Both the position numbers and the translations under genes were made by a program. Source: an uncultured Chloroflexota bacterium (GTDB lineage Bacteria; Chloroflexota; Limnocylindria; Limnocylindrales; CSP1-4). Taken from it: 8,426 bases of DNA. Each line of letters begins with the position of its first letter. Positions within the stretch are counted from its first letter, which is position 1. This document shows positions 1-5,941 of this stretch, in pieces. The DNA lies in NCBI GenBank assembly GCA_903924005.1, contig CAIXZV010000488.1:1-8426 (forward strand), written 5' to 3'. The notes beneath the pieces were generated by a model, which saw only the letters and a list, made by a program, of their open reading frames with translations, was not told where the DNA came from and made no database searches.

Positions 1-1025
1 CCGCACCCATCCCCGAGGACCAGCGGGTCATCCTGGGCCACGGCTCGGGTGGGCAGCTCTCCGCTGCGCTCATGCGCGACCTGATTGGACCCGCAATTGC
101 CTCGGCGTCGCCCGGTGGCGTGCTCAACGATGCCGCCGTTGTGGCGGTGGCGGGGGCGCGCCTCGCGTTCACCACGGACTCGTACGTTGTCTCGCCCATC
201 CGATTCCCGGGCGGCGACATCGGCGAGCTTGCGGTGAACGGCACCATCAACGATCTCGCCATGATGGGGGCCACCCCGCTGGCCATCTCGCTGGCCTACA
301 TCATCGAGGAAGGGCTGCCGCTCGAGGAGCTGCAGACCATCACGATGTCGGCGGCAGCGGCGGCCGTGAAGGCTGGCGCCAAGATTGTCACCGGCGACAC
401 CAAGGTGGTTGGACGGGGCGCGGCAGACAAGCTGTTCGTCAACACGGCGGGCATCGGCATCATCCCCGACGGCGTGGCGCCTGCGGCAGACCGGGCGCAG
501 GCTGGCGATGCCGTCATCCTGTCGGGCCCCATCGGCCTCCACGGTGTGGCGATCATGAGCGTCCGCGAGGGGCTGGAGTTTGAGGTGGAGATCCAGTCCG
601 ACACGCAGGGGCTTGGCGGGCTGGTGGCCGCGATGATCGCTGTGGAGCCCGATATTCACGTCCTACGCGATCCAACGCGCGGCGGGCTGTCGTCTGCGCT
701 CAACGAGATTGCCCAGGCGTCACGCGTGGGCATGGTGCTCAACGAGCCGGCCATCCCCATCCCGGGCGCTGTGCGTGCGGCGTGCGAGTTCCTGGGGCTG
801 GATCCGCTCCACGTGGCCAACGAGGGCAAGCTTGTGGCGATTCTGCCGGCTTCCTCTGCAGACGCGGTGCTGGCCGCCATGCACGCGCTGCCCGAGGGGG
901 CAGGTGCTGCGCGGATTGGCGAGGTGGTCGCGGATCACCCGGGCATGGTCACGATGCGGACGATCGTTGGCAGCGAGCGGATTGTGGACATGCTGGTTGG
1001 GGAGCAGCTGCCCCGCATCTGCTAA
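1..1025 (+). CDS. hypE: Hydrogenase maturation protein HypE (carbamoyl dehydratase), 5'-truncated by the window edge
   Basis: HypE is an AIRS/PurM-fold enzyme. It uses ATP to dehydrate the carbamoyl group that HypF attaches to its C-terminal cysteine, giving a thiocyanate whose cyanide is passed to the iron of the [NiFe] cofactor on HypC-HypD in the cytoplasm. The open frame begins at base 3 before any start codon, so the gene enters from the left. The visible 340 codons hold the N-terminal ILGHGSGG motif (about bases 30-54), the NDAAVV and TTDSYVV segments, the NGTINDLAMMGA ATP-site region, VTGDTKVV, and DPTRGGLSSALNEIA. The protein ends in PRIC, with the modified cysteine as last residue, as expected for functional HypE. 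Length matches the family, so only a few N-terminal residues are missing. An ATG at 72 lies inside the conserved core and is not the start. Upstream hyp genes are likely just outside the window. Confidence 0.96.
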   Translation, partial: APIPEDQRVILGHGSGGQLSAALMRDLIGPAIASASPGGVLNDAAVVAVAGARLAFTTDSYVVSPIRFPGGDIGELAVNGTINDLAMMGATPLAISLAYIIEEGLPLEELQTITMSAAAAAVKAGAKIVTGDTKVVGRGAADKLFVNTAGIGIIPDGVAPAADRAQAGDAVILSGPIGLHGVAIMSVREGLEFEVEIQSDTQGLGGLVAAMIAVEPDIHVLRDPTRGGLSSALNEIAQASRVGMVLNEPAIPIPGAVRAACEFLGLDPLHVANEGKLVAILPASSADAVLAAMHALPEGAGAARIGEVVADHPGMVTMRTIVGSERIVDMLVGEQLPRIC

Positions 1026-1078
1026 CCGATTGGCTCGCCGCGGCTCACTGATGCGGTCCGCTGGCGCAGGCGGCGGGC

Positions 1079-1084
1079 GATAAT
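1079..1084 (+). promoter_or_regulatory. Candidate -10 element in the hypE-kinase gap
   Basis: GATAAT matches five of six bases of the bacterial -10 consensus and stands out in very GC-rich DNA. It lies 54 bases after the hypE stop and 80 bases before the short leader ORF. I see no convincing -35 box at 16-18 bases upstream, so this is a weak promoter candidate for the sugar-phosphate operon. Readthrough from hypE is equally possible. Confidence 0.25.
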
Positions 1085-1143
1085 GCCTAGGCCCTCGCGC
1101 CGTTGGCCGTGGTCTCGATCCGCCCTGCCGGGTATTCCTGCCC

Positions 1144-1199
1144 GGAAGAGGAGCCGCACCAGCATGTCCTGCCACAGCACGATTGGCCACGGCCGATGA
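1144..1199 (+). promoter_or_regulatory. Possible leader peptide with strong Shine-Dalgarno, overlapping the kinase start
   Basis: A purine-rich GGAAGAGGAG (1144-1153) sits 10 bases before an ATG at 1164. That ATG opens an 11-codon frame, MSCHSTIGHGR, whose TGA (1197-1199) overlaps the kinase ATG (1196-1198) in an ATGA junction. The kinase start itself has no Shine-Dalgarno close to it, so translation could be coupled to this leader. The peptide has no obvious run of regulatory codons. It could also be chance. The evidence is only the ribosome site, its spacing and the overlap. Confidence 0.35.
1182..1197 (+). promoter_or_regulatory. GC-rich dyad over the kinase start codon
   Basis: ATTGGC-CACG-GCCGAT can fold in RNA as a six-pair stem (one G-U pair) with a four-base loop. 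The A and U of the kinase AUG lie in the 3' arm. It could mask the start codon until a ribosome on the leader ORF opens it, or act as a DNA operator. It is short and occurs in GC-rich DNA where dyads are frequent. Confidence 0.25.
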
Positions 1200-2938
1200 C
1201 GCACATCGTCGCCACGCCTGGCGCATTTGCGGCCGATGCTGCCGCAGGGTTTGTGGACGCGTACTCGGACCTTGTGCGGGCAGTGCCGGGCGGCGTCATC
1301 CGCGCCACCGCAACGCCCGAGGGCAAGGTGGTCGTCATCACCGGCGGCGGCTCCGGCCACTACCCGTTGTTTGCGGGCTATGTGGGCGCCGGGCTGGCCG
1401 ATGCGGCCGTCATGGGCGACGTGTTTGCGTCCCCCTCATCGCGCGCCGTGATTGACGTGGCCACCGCGGCCTCTCGGGGCGGCGGGGTCCTCCTCACGTT
1501 TGGCAACTACGCGGGCGACGTCCTCAACTTCAGCGCCGCAGCCGATGCCCTCCGGGCGGCGGGCATCGACACGCGGGTGGTCCTTGTGACCGATGACGTG
1601 GCGAGTGCGCCGCCTAACGAGTCGCACCGCCGCAGGGGCGTGGCCGGGGGCGTGGTTGTGTTCAAGGTGGCCGGCGCCGCGGCGGAGGCAGGCGCCAACC
1701 TCAACATGGTGGCGGCCATCGCTGTCCGTGCCAATCAGCGGACGCGGTCCCTTGGTTTGGCTTTCGCCGGCTGCACGCTGCCGGGGGCGGCCGCGCCGCT
1801 GTTCACCCTGCCGCCCGGGATGATGGGCGTGGGGATGGGCATTCACGGGGAACCCGGTGTGTCCGACGCGCCGATCGTGCACGCGGAGGATCTTGCGCGG
1901 CTGCTGGTGGACAGGCTGCTGGCTGAGGCGCCAGCCAACGGCGGTTTGCGCGTGGCGGTCATCCTCAATGGCCTTGGCGCCACCAAGCACGAAGAGTTGT
2001 TTGTCCTGTGGCGCTTCGTGGCTCCGATGCTCCGCGCCGCGGGGCTGACGCTGGTTGCCCCAGTGGTGGGGGAGTTTGTCACCAGTCTGGACATGGCCGG
2101 ATGCTCGCTGACCCTGACCTGGCTGGACGAGGAGCTGGAGCGGCTCTGGCTGGCGCCGGCACATGCTCCGGCCTTCCGCCGGGGTGATGCGGTTGGCGCT
2201 GGTGTGTCGGCCGAGGGACGCGTCGAGGTGCCGCTGCCTGTTGCGGCGCCAGCGCCCGCCGCTCCTGTGGCGTGGCTCCCGTCCACGTCCGGATCAAGGG
2301 ACGCCGCCGCGCTCATCGCCCGCTGTCTGGCGGCAGCCCTCACGGACGTCCGTGAGGCTGAAGAAGCGCTTGGGCGCTTGGACGCGGAGGCCGGAGACGG
2401 CGACCACGGCCGCGGGATGGTCAGGGGCCTCGGCGCTGCCGTTGACGCGGCAGATGCGGCCGCAGGGGCGGGTGCCGGTGCCAGAAGCGCGCTTGGCGCC
2501 GCGGCAGACGCCTGGGCTGACCGCGGCGGCGGCACGTCTGGCGCGCTGTGGGGCGTGGCGCTCAACGCGTGGGCTGCGGCGTACAGCGACGCGGCGATTG
2601 TCACGGCCGTCGCCACCGCCGCTGGAGCCCGCGCCGCCGTGGACGCTGTGTGCCGCACGGGCGGGGCCGTCCTTGGCGACAAGACGATGGTGGACGCGAT
2701 GGTGCCGTTTGCAGACGCGCTCGAGCAGGCGCTCGCGGCGGGGGCAGATCTCGCTGACGCTTGGGGACGCGCGGTATCGGCCGCCTCGGTTGCGGCAGAG
2801 GCCACGGCGGGTCTCCTGCCGCGGATTGGCCGGGCGCGTCCGCTTGCCGAGCGGAGTCTTGGGCATCGGGACGCTGGCGCCGTGTCGTTTGTGATCTGCG
2901 CCGGCGCCGTGGGCCGTGTCCTGGAGGCCGCGAGATGA
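1196..2938 (+). CDS. DhaK-DhaL fusion kinase, dihydroxyacetone kinase family; probable erythrulose (tetrulose) kinase
   Basis: This 580-residue ATP-dependent ketose kinase joins the DhaK substrate domain (about 1-330) to the DhaL nucleotide domain (about 365-580) through an Ala/Pro linker (about 345-365). The DhaK part shows GGGSGHYP (50-57, with catalytic His55), GDVFASPS (74-81), NYAGD (Asp108) and GMGIHGEPG, whose His217 would hold the ketose covalently as a hemiaminal. The DhaL part shows GDGDHG (400-405, Mg-ATP aspartates), GGGTSGALWG (444-453), GDKTMVDAM (494-502) and SLGHRDAGA. Direct ATP use rather than the PEP phosphotransferase route follows from the fused architecture. An upstream TTG at 1103 is in frame, but homology begins at 1196. 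The stop overlaps the next start (ATGA). GHYP in place of GHEP, and NGLGATKHEE in place of the usual NNLGGTS region, resemble tetrulose kinases such as LerK/DerK as I recall them. With the two isomerases downstream, L-erythrulose is my preferred substrate. Dihydroxyacetone remains possible. Confidence 0.92.
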   Translation: MTHIVATPGAFAADAAAGFVDAYSDLVRAVPGGVIRATATPEGKVVVITGGGSGHYPLFAGYVGAGLADAAVMGDVFASPSSRAVIDVATAASRGGGVLLTFGNYAGDVLNFSAAADALRAAGIDTRVVLVTDDVASAPPNESHRRRGVAGGVVVFKVAGAAAEAGANLNMVAAIAVRANQRTRSLGLAFAGCTLPGAAAPLFTLPPGMMGVGMGIHGEPGVSDAPIVHAEDLARLLVDRLLAEAPANGGLRVAVILNGLGATKHEELFVLWRFVAPMLRAAGLTLVAPVVGEFVTSLDMAGCSLTLTWLDEELERLWLAPAHAPAFRRGDAVGAGVSAEGRVEVPLPVAAPAPAAPVAWLPSTSGSRDAAALIARCLAAALTDVREAEEALGRLDAEAGDGDHGRGMVRGLGAAVDAADAAAGAGAGARSALGAAADAWADRGGGTSGALWGVALNAWAAAYSDAAIVTAVATAAGARAAVDAVCRTGGAVLGDKTMVDAMVPFADALEQALAAGADLADAWGRAVSAASVAAEATAGLLPRIGRARPLAERSLGHRDAGAVSFVICAGAVGRVLEAAR

Positions 2939-3729
2939 GGCCGCTGGTGGGCACCAGCACCAAGATGAACCTCACCAGCAGCGAGGCCGCCGCGTACTTC
3001 ACGGCGCTCCGGGAACACGCCACTGGTCTGGACGGCGTGGACCTGTTTGTGCTGCCGCCCTTCACGTCCATCTGGGTGGCTCGCGCGGAGCTGGCGGGCA
3101 GCGGCATCGCGTGGGGCGCTCAAGACGTCCACGCGGTAGAGGGCGGCGCCCATACCGGCGATGTCTCTGCTGCGATGCTTGCGGACCTTGGCTGTCGGTT
3201 TGTGGAGTGCGGCCACTCTGAGCGCCGCCGCGACCACGGCGAGACCGATGACGTTGTTGCCGCCAAGGTGGAGCGCATCGTGGCGCACGGCATGATCCCC
3301 ATCATGTGCGTTGGCGAACCGGCGGCCGGCGAGACGGCGGCTGCGGCGGCATTCGCGACGGGCCAGGTGCGGGCCGGGCTGACGCGGCTTGACCCCGCAG
3401 CCATCGCGGATGTCATCGTGGCCTACGAGCCGGTCTGGGCCATCGGCGTTGGCGCAGCACCCGCGGACCCCGCGCACGTTGAGGCGGTCCACCTCGCAAT
3501 CCATGCCGAACTTGACCGCCTCTCGGGTCACCCGTTGGCAGGGCGCGTCATCTACGGCGGCAGCGTGGATCCGGCAAGTGCCCCCGGGATCCTGTCCCGC
3601 GGCGGTGTGGACGGCGTGTTTGTGGGCCGCTCCGCGCTTGATCCAGCCAACCTTGCAACCATTGCGTTTCTGGCCGCCCGGATGGCCGGCGACAGGGACG
3701 CCCCGCCCAGCCCAGGGAGACACGCCTGA
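2935..3729 (+). CDS. Triosephosphate isomerase-like protein, probable L-erythrulose-1-phosphate isomerase (LerI/EryH type)
   Basis: This is a 264-residue TIM-barrel ketose-aldose phosphate isomerase. The catalytic set is present: Lys10 in TKMN, His94 in ECGHSERR, Glu165 in AYEPVWAIG, and phosphate-binding YGGSV (207-211). GAQDVHAVEGGAHTGDVSAAML-type sequence around 61-82 is also clearly TIM. Two sites differ from glycolytic TpiA. The N-terminal GNWKMN is GTSTKMN here, so the substrate-binding Asn is Ser and the Trp is Thr. The terminal phosphate loop VGG(A/S) is VGRS (230-233). GTS-KMN is what I remember for EryH/LerI proteins, which interconvert L-erythrulose 1-phosphate and D-erythrulose 4-phosphate. 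The start at 2935 has GGAGG at 2923-2927 with 7-base spacing and overlaps the kinase stop by four bases, indicating tight coupling. Cytoplasmic. The TIM family is certain, the tetrulose substrate is inferred, and a housekeeping triose isomerase is the alternative. Confidence 0.92.
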   Translation: MRPLVGTSTKMNLTSSEAAAYFTALREHATGLDGVDLFVLPPFTSIWVARAELAGSGIAWGAQDVHAVEGGAHTGDVSAAMLADLGCRFVECGHSERRRDHGETDDVVAAKVERIVAHGMIPIMCVGEPAAGETAAAAAFATGQVRAGLTRLDPAAIADVIVAYEPVWAIGVGAAPADPAHVEAVHLAIHAELDRLSGHPLAGRVIYGGSVDPASAPGILSRGGVDGVFVGRSALDPANLATIAFLAARMAGDRDAPPSPGRHA

Positions 3730-4190
3730 TGCGCCTGATCGTCGGCAGCGACCACTTTGGTCGCCCACTCAAGGACGCCCTGCTCGTCCATTTGCGCGCG
3801 CAGGGCCACGAGGTGGATGACGCTGGCGCCAACAGCGATGACCCGGTGGACTATCCCGATGTCGCCCAGGCGGTGGCGGAGGACGTGGCCGGCGGCGGGC
3901 ATGAGCGGGGCATCCTTGTCTGCGGGACCGGCATCGGCATGGCCATCACCGCCAACAAGGTGCCCGGCATCCGCGCGGCGCAGATTGCTGACCCCTACTC
4001 CGCGGAGCGGGCCGCCAAGAGCAACGACGCGCAGATTGTGACGCTGGGCGCCCAGACCGTGGGCGTGGAGACAGCCAAGCTCCTCGTGGACGCCTACCTG
4101 CGCTCGGAATACGCCGGCGGCCGCTCGGCGCCCAAGGTGGCCAAGATGATCGCCGTGGACGAGCTGTACCGGTCCCGCCGGAACGCCTGA
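3729..4190 (+). CDS. rpiB: RpiB/LacAB-family sugar-phosphate isomerase, probable D-erythrulose-4-phosphate isomerase (EryI/DerI type)
   Basis: This 153-residue cytoplasmic isomerase of the RpiB fold acts on phosphorylated aldose-ketose pairs through an enediol. Visible motifs are GSDH (6-9), DYPD (41-44), GILVCGTGIGM (61-71) with catalytic Cys65 and Thr67, the helix after ANKVPGIRAA, NDAQIVTLGAQTVG, and GGR (130-132) with phosphate-binding Arg132. Counting against the E. coli RpiB sequence as I remember it, the ring-opening His99 is Ser98 here (AKSNDA instead of RQHNDT), and the second phosphate arginine is Lys136. Loss of the ring-opening acid suits a substrate that cannot form a furanose, such as D-erythrulose 4-phosphate or D-erythrose 4-phosphate. 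The ATG shares one base with the upstream TGA (TGATG), with AGGGAG at 3714-3719 as ribosome site. As third gene of a kinase-TIM-RpiB set, it would complete conversion of a tetrulose to D-erythrose 4-phosphate. Ribose-5-phosphate isomerase remains the generic alternative. Confidence 0.93.
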   Translation: MRLIVGSDHFGRPLKDALLVHLRAQGHEVDDAGANSDDPVDYPDVAQAVAEDVAGGGHERGILVCGTGIGMAITANKVPGIRAAQIADPYSAERAAKSNDAQIVTLGAQTVGVETAKLLVDAYLRSEYAGGRSAPKVAKMIAVDELYRSRRNA

Positions 4191-4229
4191 GGGCCTGACC
4201 TTGTGCGCCACTGACGTAGAGGCGGTCAA

Positions 4230-4961
4230 ATGAGCGCGAACGGACCGCGGGTCCTCATCCTGCCGGAGGATGACTGGGCGGCCGCCGTGGCCGCTGAGCT
4301 GGCTGCGCGTCTCGTGGAGCGCCCGTCGCTGCGCGTGTGCCTGCCAACGGGCGGCACCCCAACGCCCGTCTACGCCGCCCTGGCCAATGCAGAGCGCGCG
4401 GGCCGCTGCTCGCTGGGGGCCGCCACGGTTGTGCTGCTTGACGAGTGGGTGGGTCTGGCGCCGGGCGACCCTGCTCGGTGCGACGTGCGCCTTCGCGACG
4501 AGCTGCTGGAGCGCCTCGAGGCACCGCCCGCGTTTGTGCCGATCGGGGTGGATGCCGCGGACCTCGCCGCCGCAGTTGCGGAGCACGATGCGGCCGCGGT
4601 TTGCCTTGACTTGGCGGTCGTTGGCTTGGGGATGAACGGCCACATCGGGTTCAACGAGCCCGGGTCATCGCCGTCTGGCGCCACACGGGTGGTGACGCTG
4701 CAGCCCATGACGATTGCCGCGGCCACCGCCCAGTACGGCGCCCGCTCTATGCCAAGCGGCGGCGTGACGGTGGGCTTTGCGCGGCTTCTTGCAGCACAGG
4801 AGGTCTGGCTGCTGGTCACCGGGGAACGCAAGGCGGCCGTGCTGCGCCGGGCGCTCACAGAGCCGGAGAACGCCGCGTGCCCCGCGTCGCTTCTGCGGCG
4901 CCACCCGCGACTGACGGTGTTTGCAGACGAGGCCGCGGCGGGCGAACTTCGGGGCAACTGA
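4230..4961 (+). CDS. nagB: NagB-family glucosamine-6-phosphate deaminase/isomerase-like protein
   Basis: NagB converts glucosamine 6-phosphate to fructose 6-phosphate and ammonia in the cytoplasm. The relatives are 6-phosphogluconolactonase and galactosamine-6-phosphate isomerase. The 243-residue protein shows the phosphate loop LPTGGTPTPVY (38-48), LLDEWVGL with catalytic Asp71, and GLGMNGHIGFNEPGSS (132-147) with His138 and Glu143. Asn136 stands where E. coli has Asp141; Asn is also common in Gram-positive NagB. The later LTVG/LLVTG-type segment (TVGFARLL, VWLLVTGERKA) fits the family. The FNEPGSS signature favours deaminase over lactonase. The start at 4230 has a modest AGAGGCGG at 4218-4225. 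It follows the RpiB gene by 39 bases on the same strand, so it probably belongs to the operon, though less tightly than the first three. Its role there is unclear: it may feed an amino-sugar into the same route or act on another phosphorylated sugar. It is slightly shorter than E. coli NagB (266). Confidence 0.87.
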   Translation: MSANGPRVLILPEDDWAAAVAAELAARLVERPSLRVCLPTGGTPTPVYAALANAERAGRCSLGAATVVLLDEWVGLAPGDPARCDVRLRDELLERLEAPPAFVPIGVDAADLAAAVAEHDAAAVCLDLAVVGLGMNGHIGFNEPGSSPSGATRVVTLQPMTIAAATAQYGARSMPSGGVTVGFARLLAAQEVWLLVTGERKAAVLRRALTEPENAACPASLLRRHPRLTVFADEAAAGELRGN

Positions 4962-4971
4962 TCCGCGCAGG

Positions 4972-4986
4972 CGGCCTTTCAGGCCG
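4972..4986. terminator. Small hairpin between convergent genes, possible bidirectional terminator
   Basis: CGGCCT-TTC-AGGCCG forms a six-pair stem with a three-base loop just after the nagB stop (4961). It includes the TGA of the opposing membrane-protein gene (4981-4979). Position favours a shared transcription end. There is no U-tract on either side, so intrinsic termination is unproven. Confidence 0.35.
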
Positions 4987-5386
4987 GGCGTGACTCCAGA
5001 AGCTTCGCCAGCACCCGCGCGAACCCATAACCAATCATGATTGGGAAGCCGAAGAAGGCCGAGGCGATAACGCCCGAGAACAGGTCCACCGGCACCGGGT
5101 CATGCACGACCTGAGAGACGACCAGGATTGCGAACATCCCGCCGATCGTCCCCACCAGCGCCCACAGGAGCCCCGTCCAACCGCGGGTGAGCACCCCGGC
5201 CACAGCGCCGCCTGCCAGCAGGATCAGCGGGGAGACGACGATCACCGTCAAGGCGCAGGAGCCGCTGAACTCCGCGTGGCCGATGCACCCCAGGTTTGCC
5301 CCGCCGAAGACCGCGATGGGGCAGGCCAGCGCAACCACAACAAGGGCGGCGAGATCGCGCAGCATGCTAAAGCGCCCGGTGTTCAT
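4979..5386 (-). CDS. Small membrane protein of unknown function, paralogue A
   Basis: I do not recognise a named family. The 135-residue protein reads as about four hydrophobic segments: roughly 10-30, 44-66, 72-93 and 102-128. It has short polar loops and a short basic N-terminus before the first segment. Features shared with the neighbouring paralogue are ACPxAV (21-26), LGCxG (32-36), Cys44, RGWTGLL (68-74), PVPxDxFS (97-104) and PIxxGYGxAR (115-124). Three cysteines, at 22, 34 and 44, keep identical spacing in both copies. The ATG at 5386 has an excellent ribosome site, GGAGGT (plus-strand 5392-5397), five bases upstream. It follows paralogue B by 66 bases on the same strand, at the end of the hydrogenase-like operon, and its stop lies 17 bases from the convergent nagB stop. 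It may be a membrane partner of the hydrogenase-like complex or merely co-transcribed. A lipoprotein signal is not convincing, because the residues before Cys22 do not fit a lipobox. Confidence 0.8.
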   Translation of the reverse strand: MNTGRFSMLRDLAALVVVALACPIAVFGGANLGCIGHAEFSGSCALTVIVVSPLILLAGGAVAGVLTRGWTGLLWALVGTIGGMFAILVVSQVVHDPVPVDLFSGVIASAFFGFPIMIGYGFARVLAKLLESRPA

Positions 5387-5452
5387 CGGTTACCTCCACG
5401 TGCTCCGATGATGCCCGAATTCCGGGCGACCCGGATGAGTTCCGTGTGTTGG

Positions 5453-5878
5453 TCAGGCACGCGGTCCGCGGCGAAGCCGGCGCCTGACGCGGGCGACGAG
5501 GCGCGCCGCGCCGTAGCCGGCACCGATGGGCATCGAGAACCAGATTGTCGAGACCAGCGCCGAGAACCAGTCGATTGGCACGGGGCGGCCAACGAGCATC
5601 GCCAACACCAGGATGGACATCATTCCGAGCAGCGTGGCGATGCCGGTGATCAGCAGCCCGGTCCAGCCGCGCGACGAGGTCCCCGCGATTGCGCCCGCCA
5701 CCATAAGCATGGGCGGGCCGATGAAGAACGCGTTCATCGCGCACGCGGCAAACCGGCCAGGCTGGCCGACACAGCCCAGCATGGAGCCGCCCCAGACCGC
5801 GACCGGACAGGCAAGCACGACAACCAGAAACGCAAACACGTCGCGCATCAGGCCGTGCTGTGGCGCGTCCTCCTCCAT
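5453..5878 (-). CDS. Small membrane protein of unknown function, paralogue B
   Basis: This 141-residue protein is a tandem paralogue of the gene downstream. By my hand count, 54 of 118 aligned residues are identical with no gap. It has about four predicted membrane segments (roughly 13-33, 46-66, 74-97 and 103-130). It starts with an acidic N-terminus (MEEDAP) and ends with an Arg-rich tail (VRRRLRRGPR), which suggests that the C-terminus lies in the cytoplasm. The conserved cysteines are 24, 36 and 46, and the RGWTGLL motif is at 70-76. Its start is well set: AGGAGG (plus-strand 5887-5892) lies eight bases before the ATG. It follows the ferredoxin-NuoB fusion by 63 bases on the same strand, so co-transcription with the hydrogenase-like genes is likely. 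Function is unknown. The retained RGWTGLL and PVPxDxFS motifs and the cysteines show that both copies are under selection. They do not look like the classic HycC/HycD membrane subunits, which are far larger. Confidence 0.8.
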   Translation of the reverse strand: MEEDAPQHGLMRDVFAFLVVVLACPVAVWGGSMLGCVGQPGRFAACAMNAFFIGPPMLMVAGAIAGTSSRGWTGLLITGIATLLGMMSILVLAMLVGRPVPIDWFSALVSTIWFSMPIGAGYGAARLVARVRRRLRRGPRA

Positions 5879-5941
5879 TCCCTCGTCCTCCTGCGCGGAG
5901 TGTGCCGGGTTGGAGGCGAGCGTGTGCGGCTGTTGCGCAGA

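Noticed and set aside
1026..1078. Intrinsic terminator after hypE
   Set aside because: Only weak, widely spaced GC complementarity and no U-tract.
1103..1195. TTG at 1103 or GTG at 1109 as start of the kinase
   Set aside because: The extra 31 residues have no family similarity and no ribosome site, while DhaK homology begins right at the ATG at 1196.
1843..3768. Very long open frame on the - strand (641 codons) opposite the kinase and TIM-like genes
   Set aside because: It is low-complexity Ala/Arg/Ser-rich, matches no family and lies antisense to well-conserved genes. Long antisense frames are expected at this GC content.
3552..4643. 363-codon - strand frame opposite the rpiB and nagB region
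   Set aside because: Shadow frame. The + strand proteins carry complete family motifs across this stretch.
5312..5330. Lipobox at the first conserved cysteine of the small membrane proteins
   Set aside because: The residues before the cysteine are A/V-L-A. Leu at -2 does not fit, and several further membrane segments follow, so these are integral membrane proteins.
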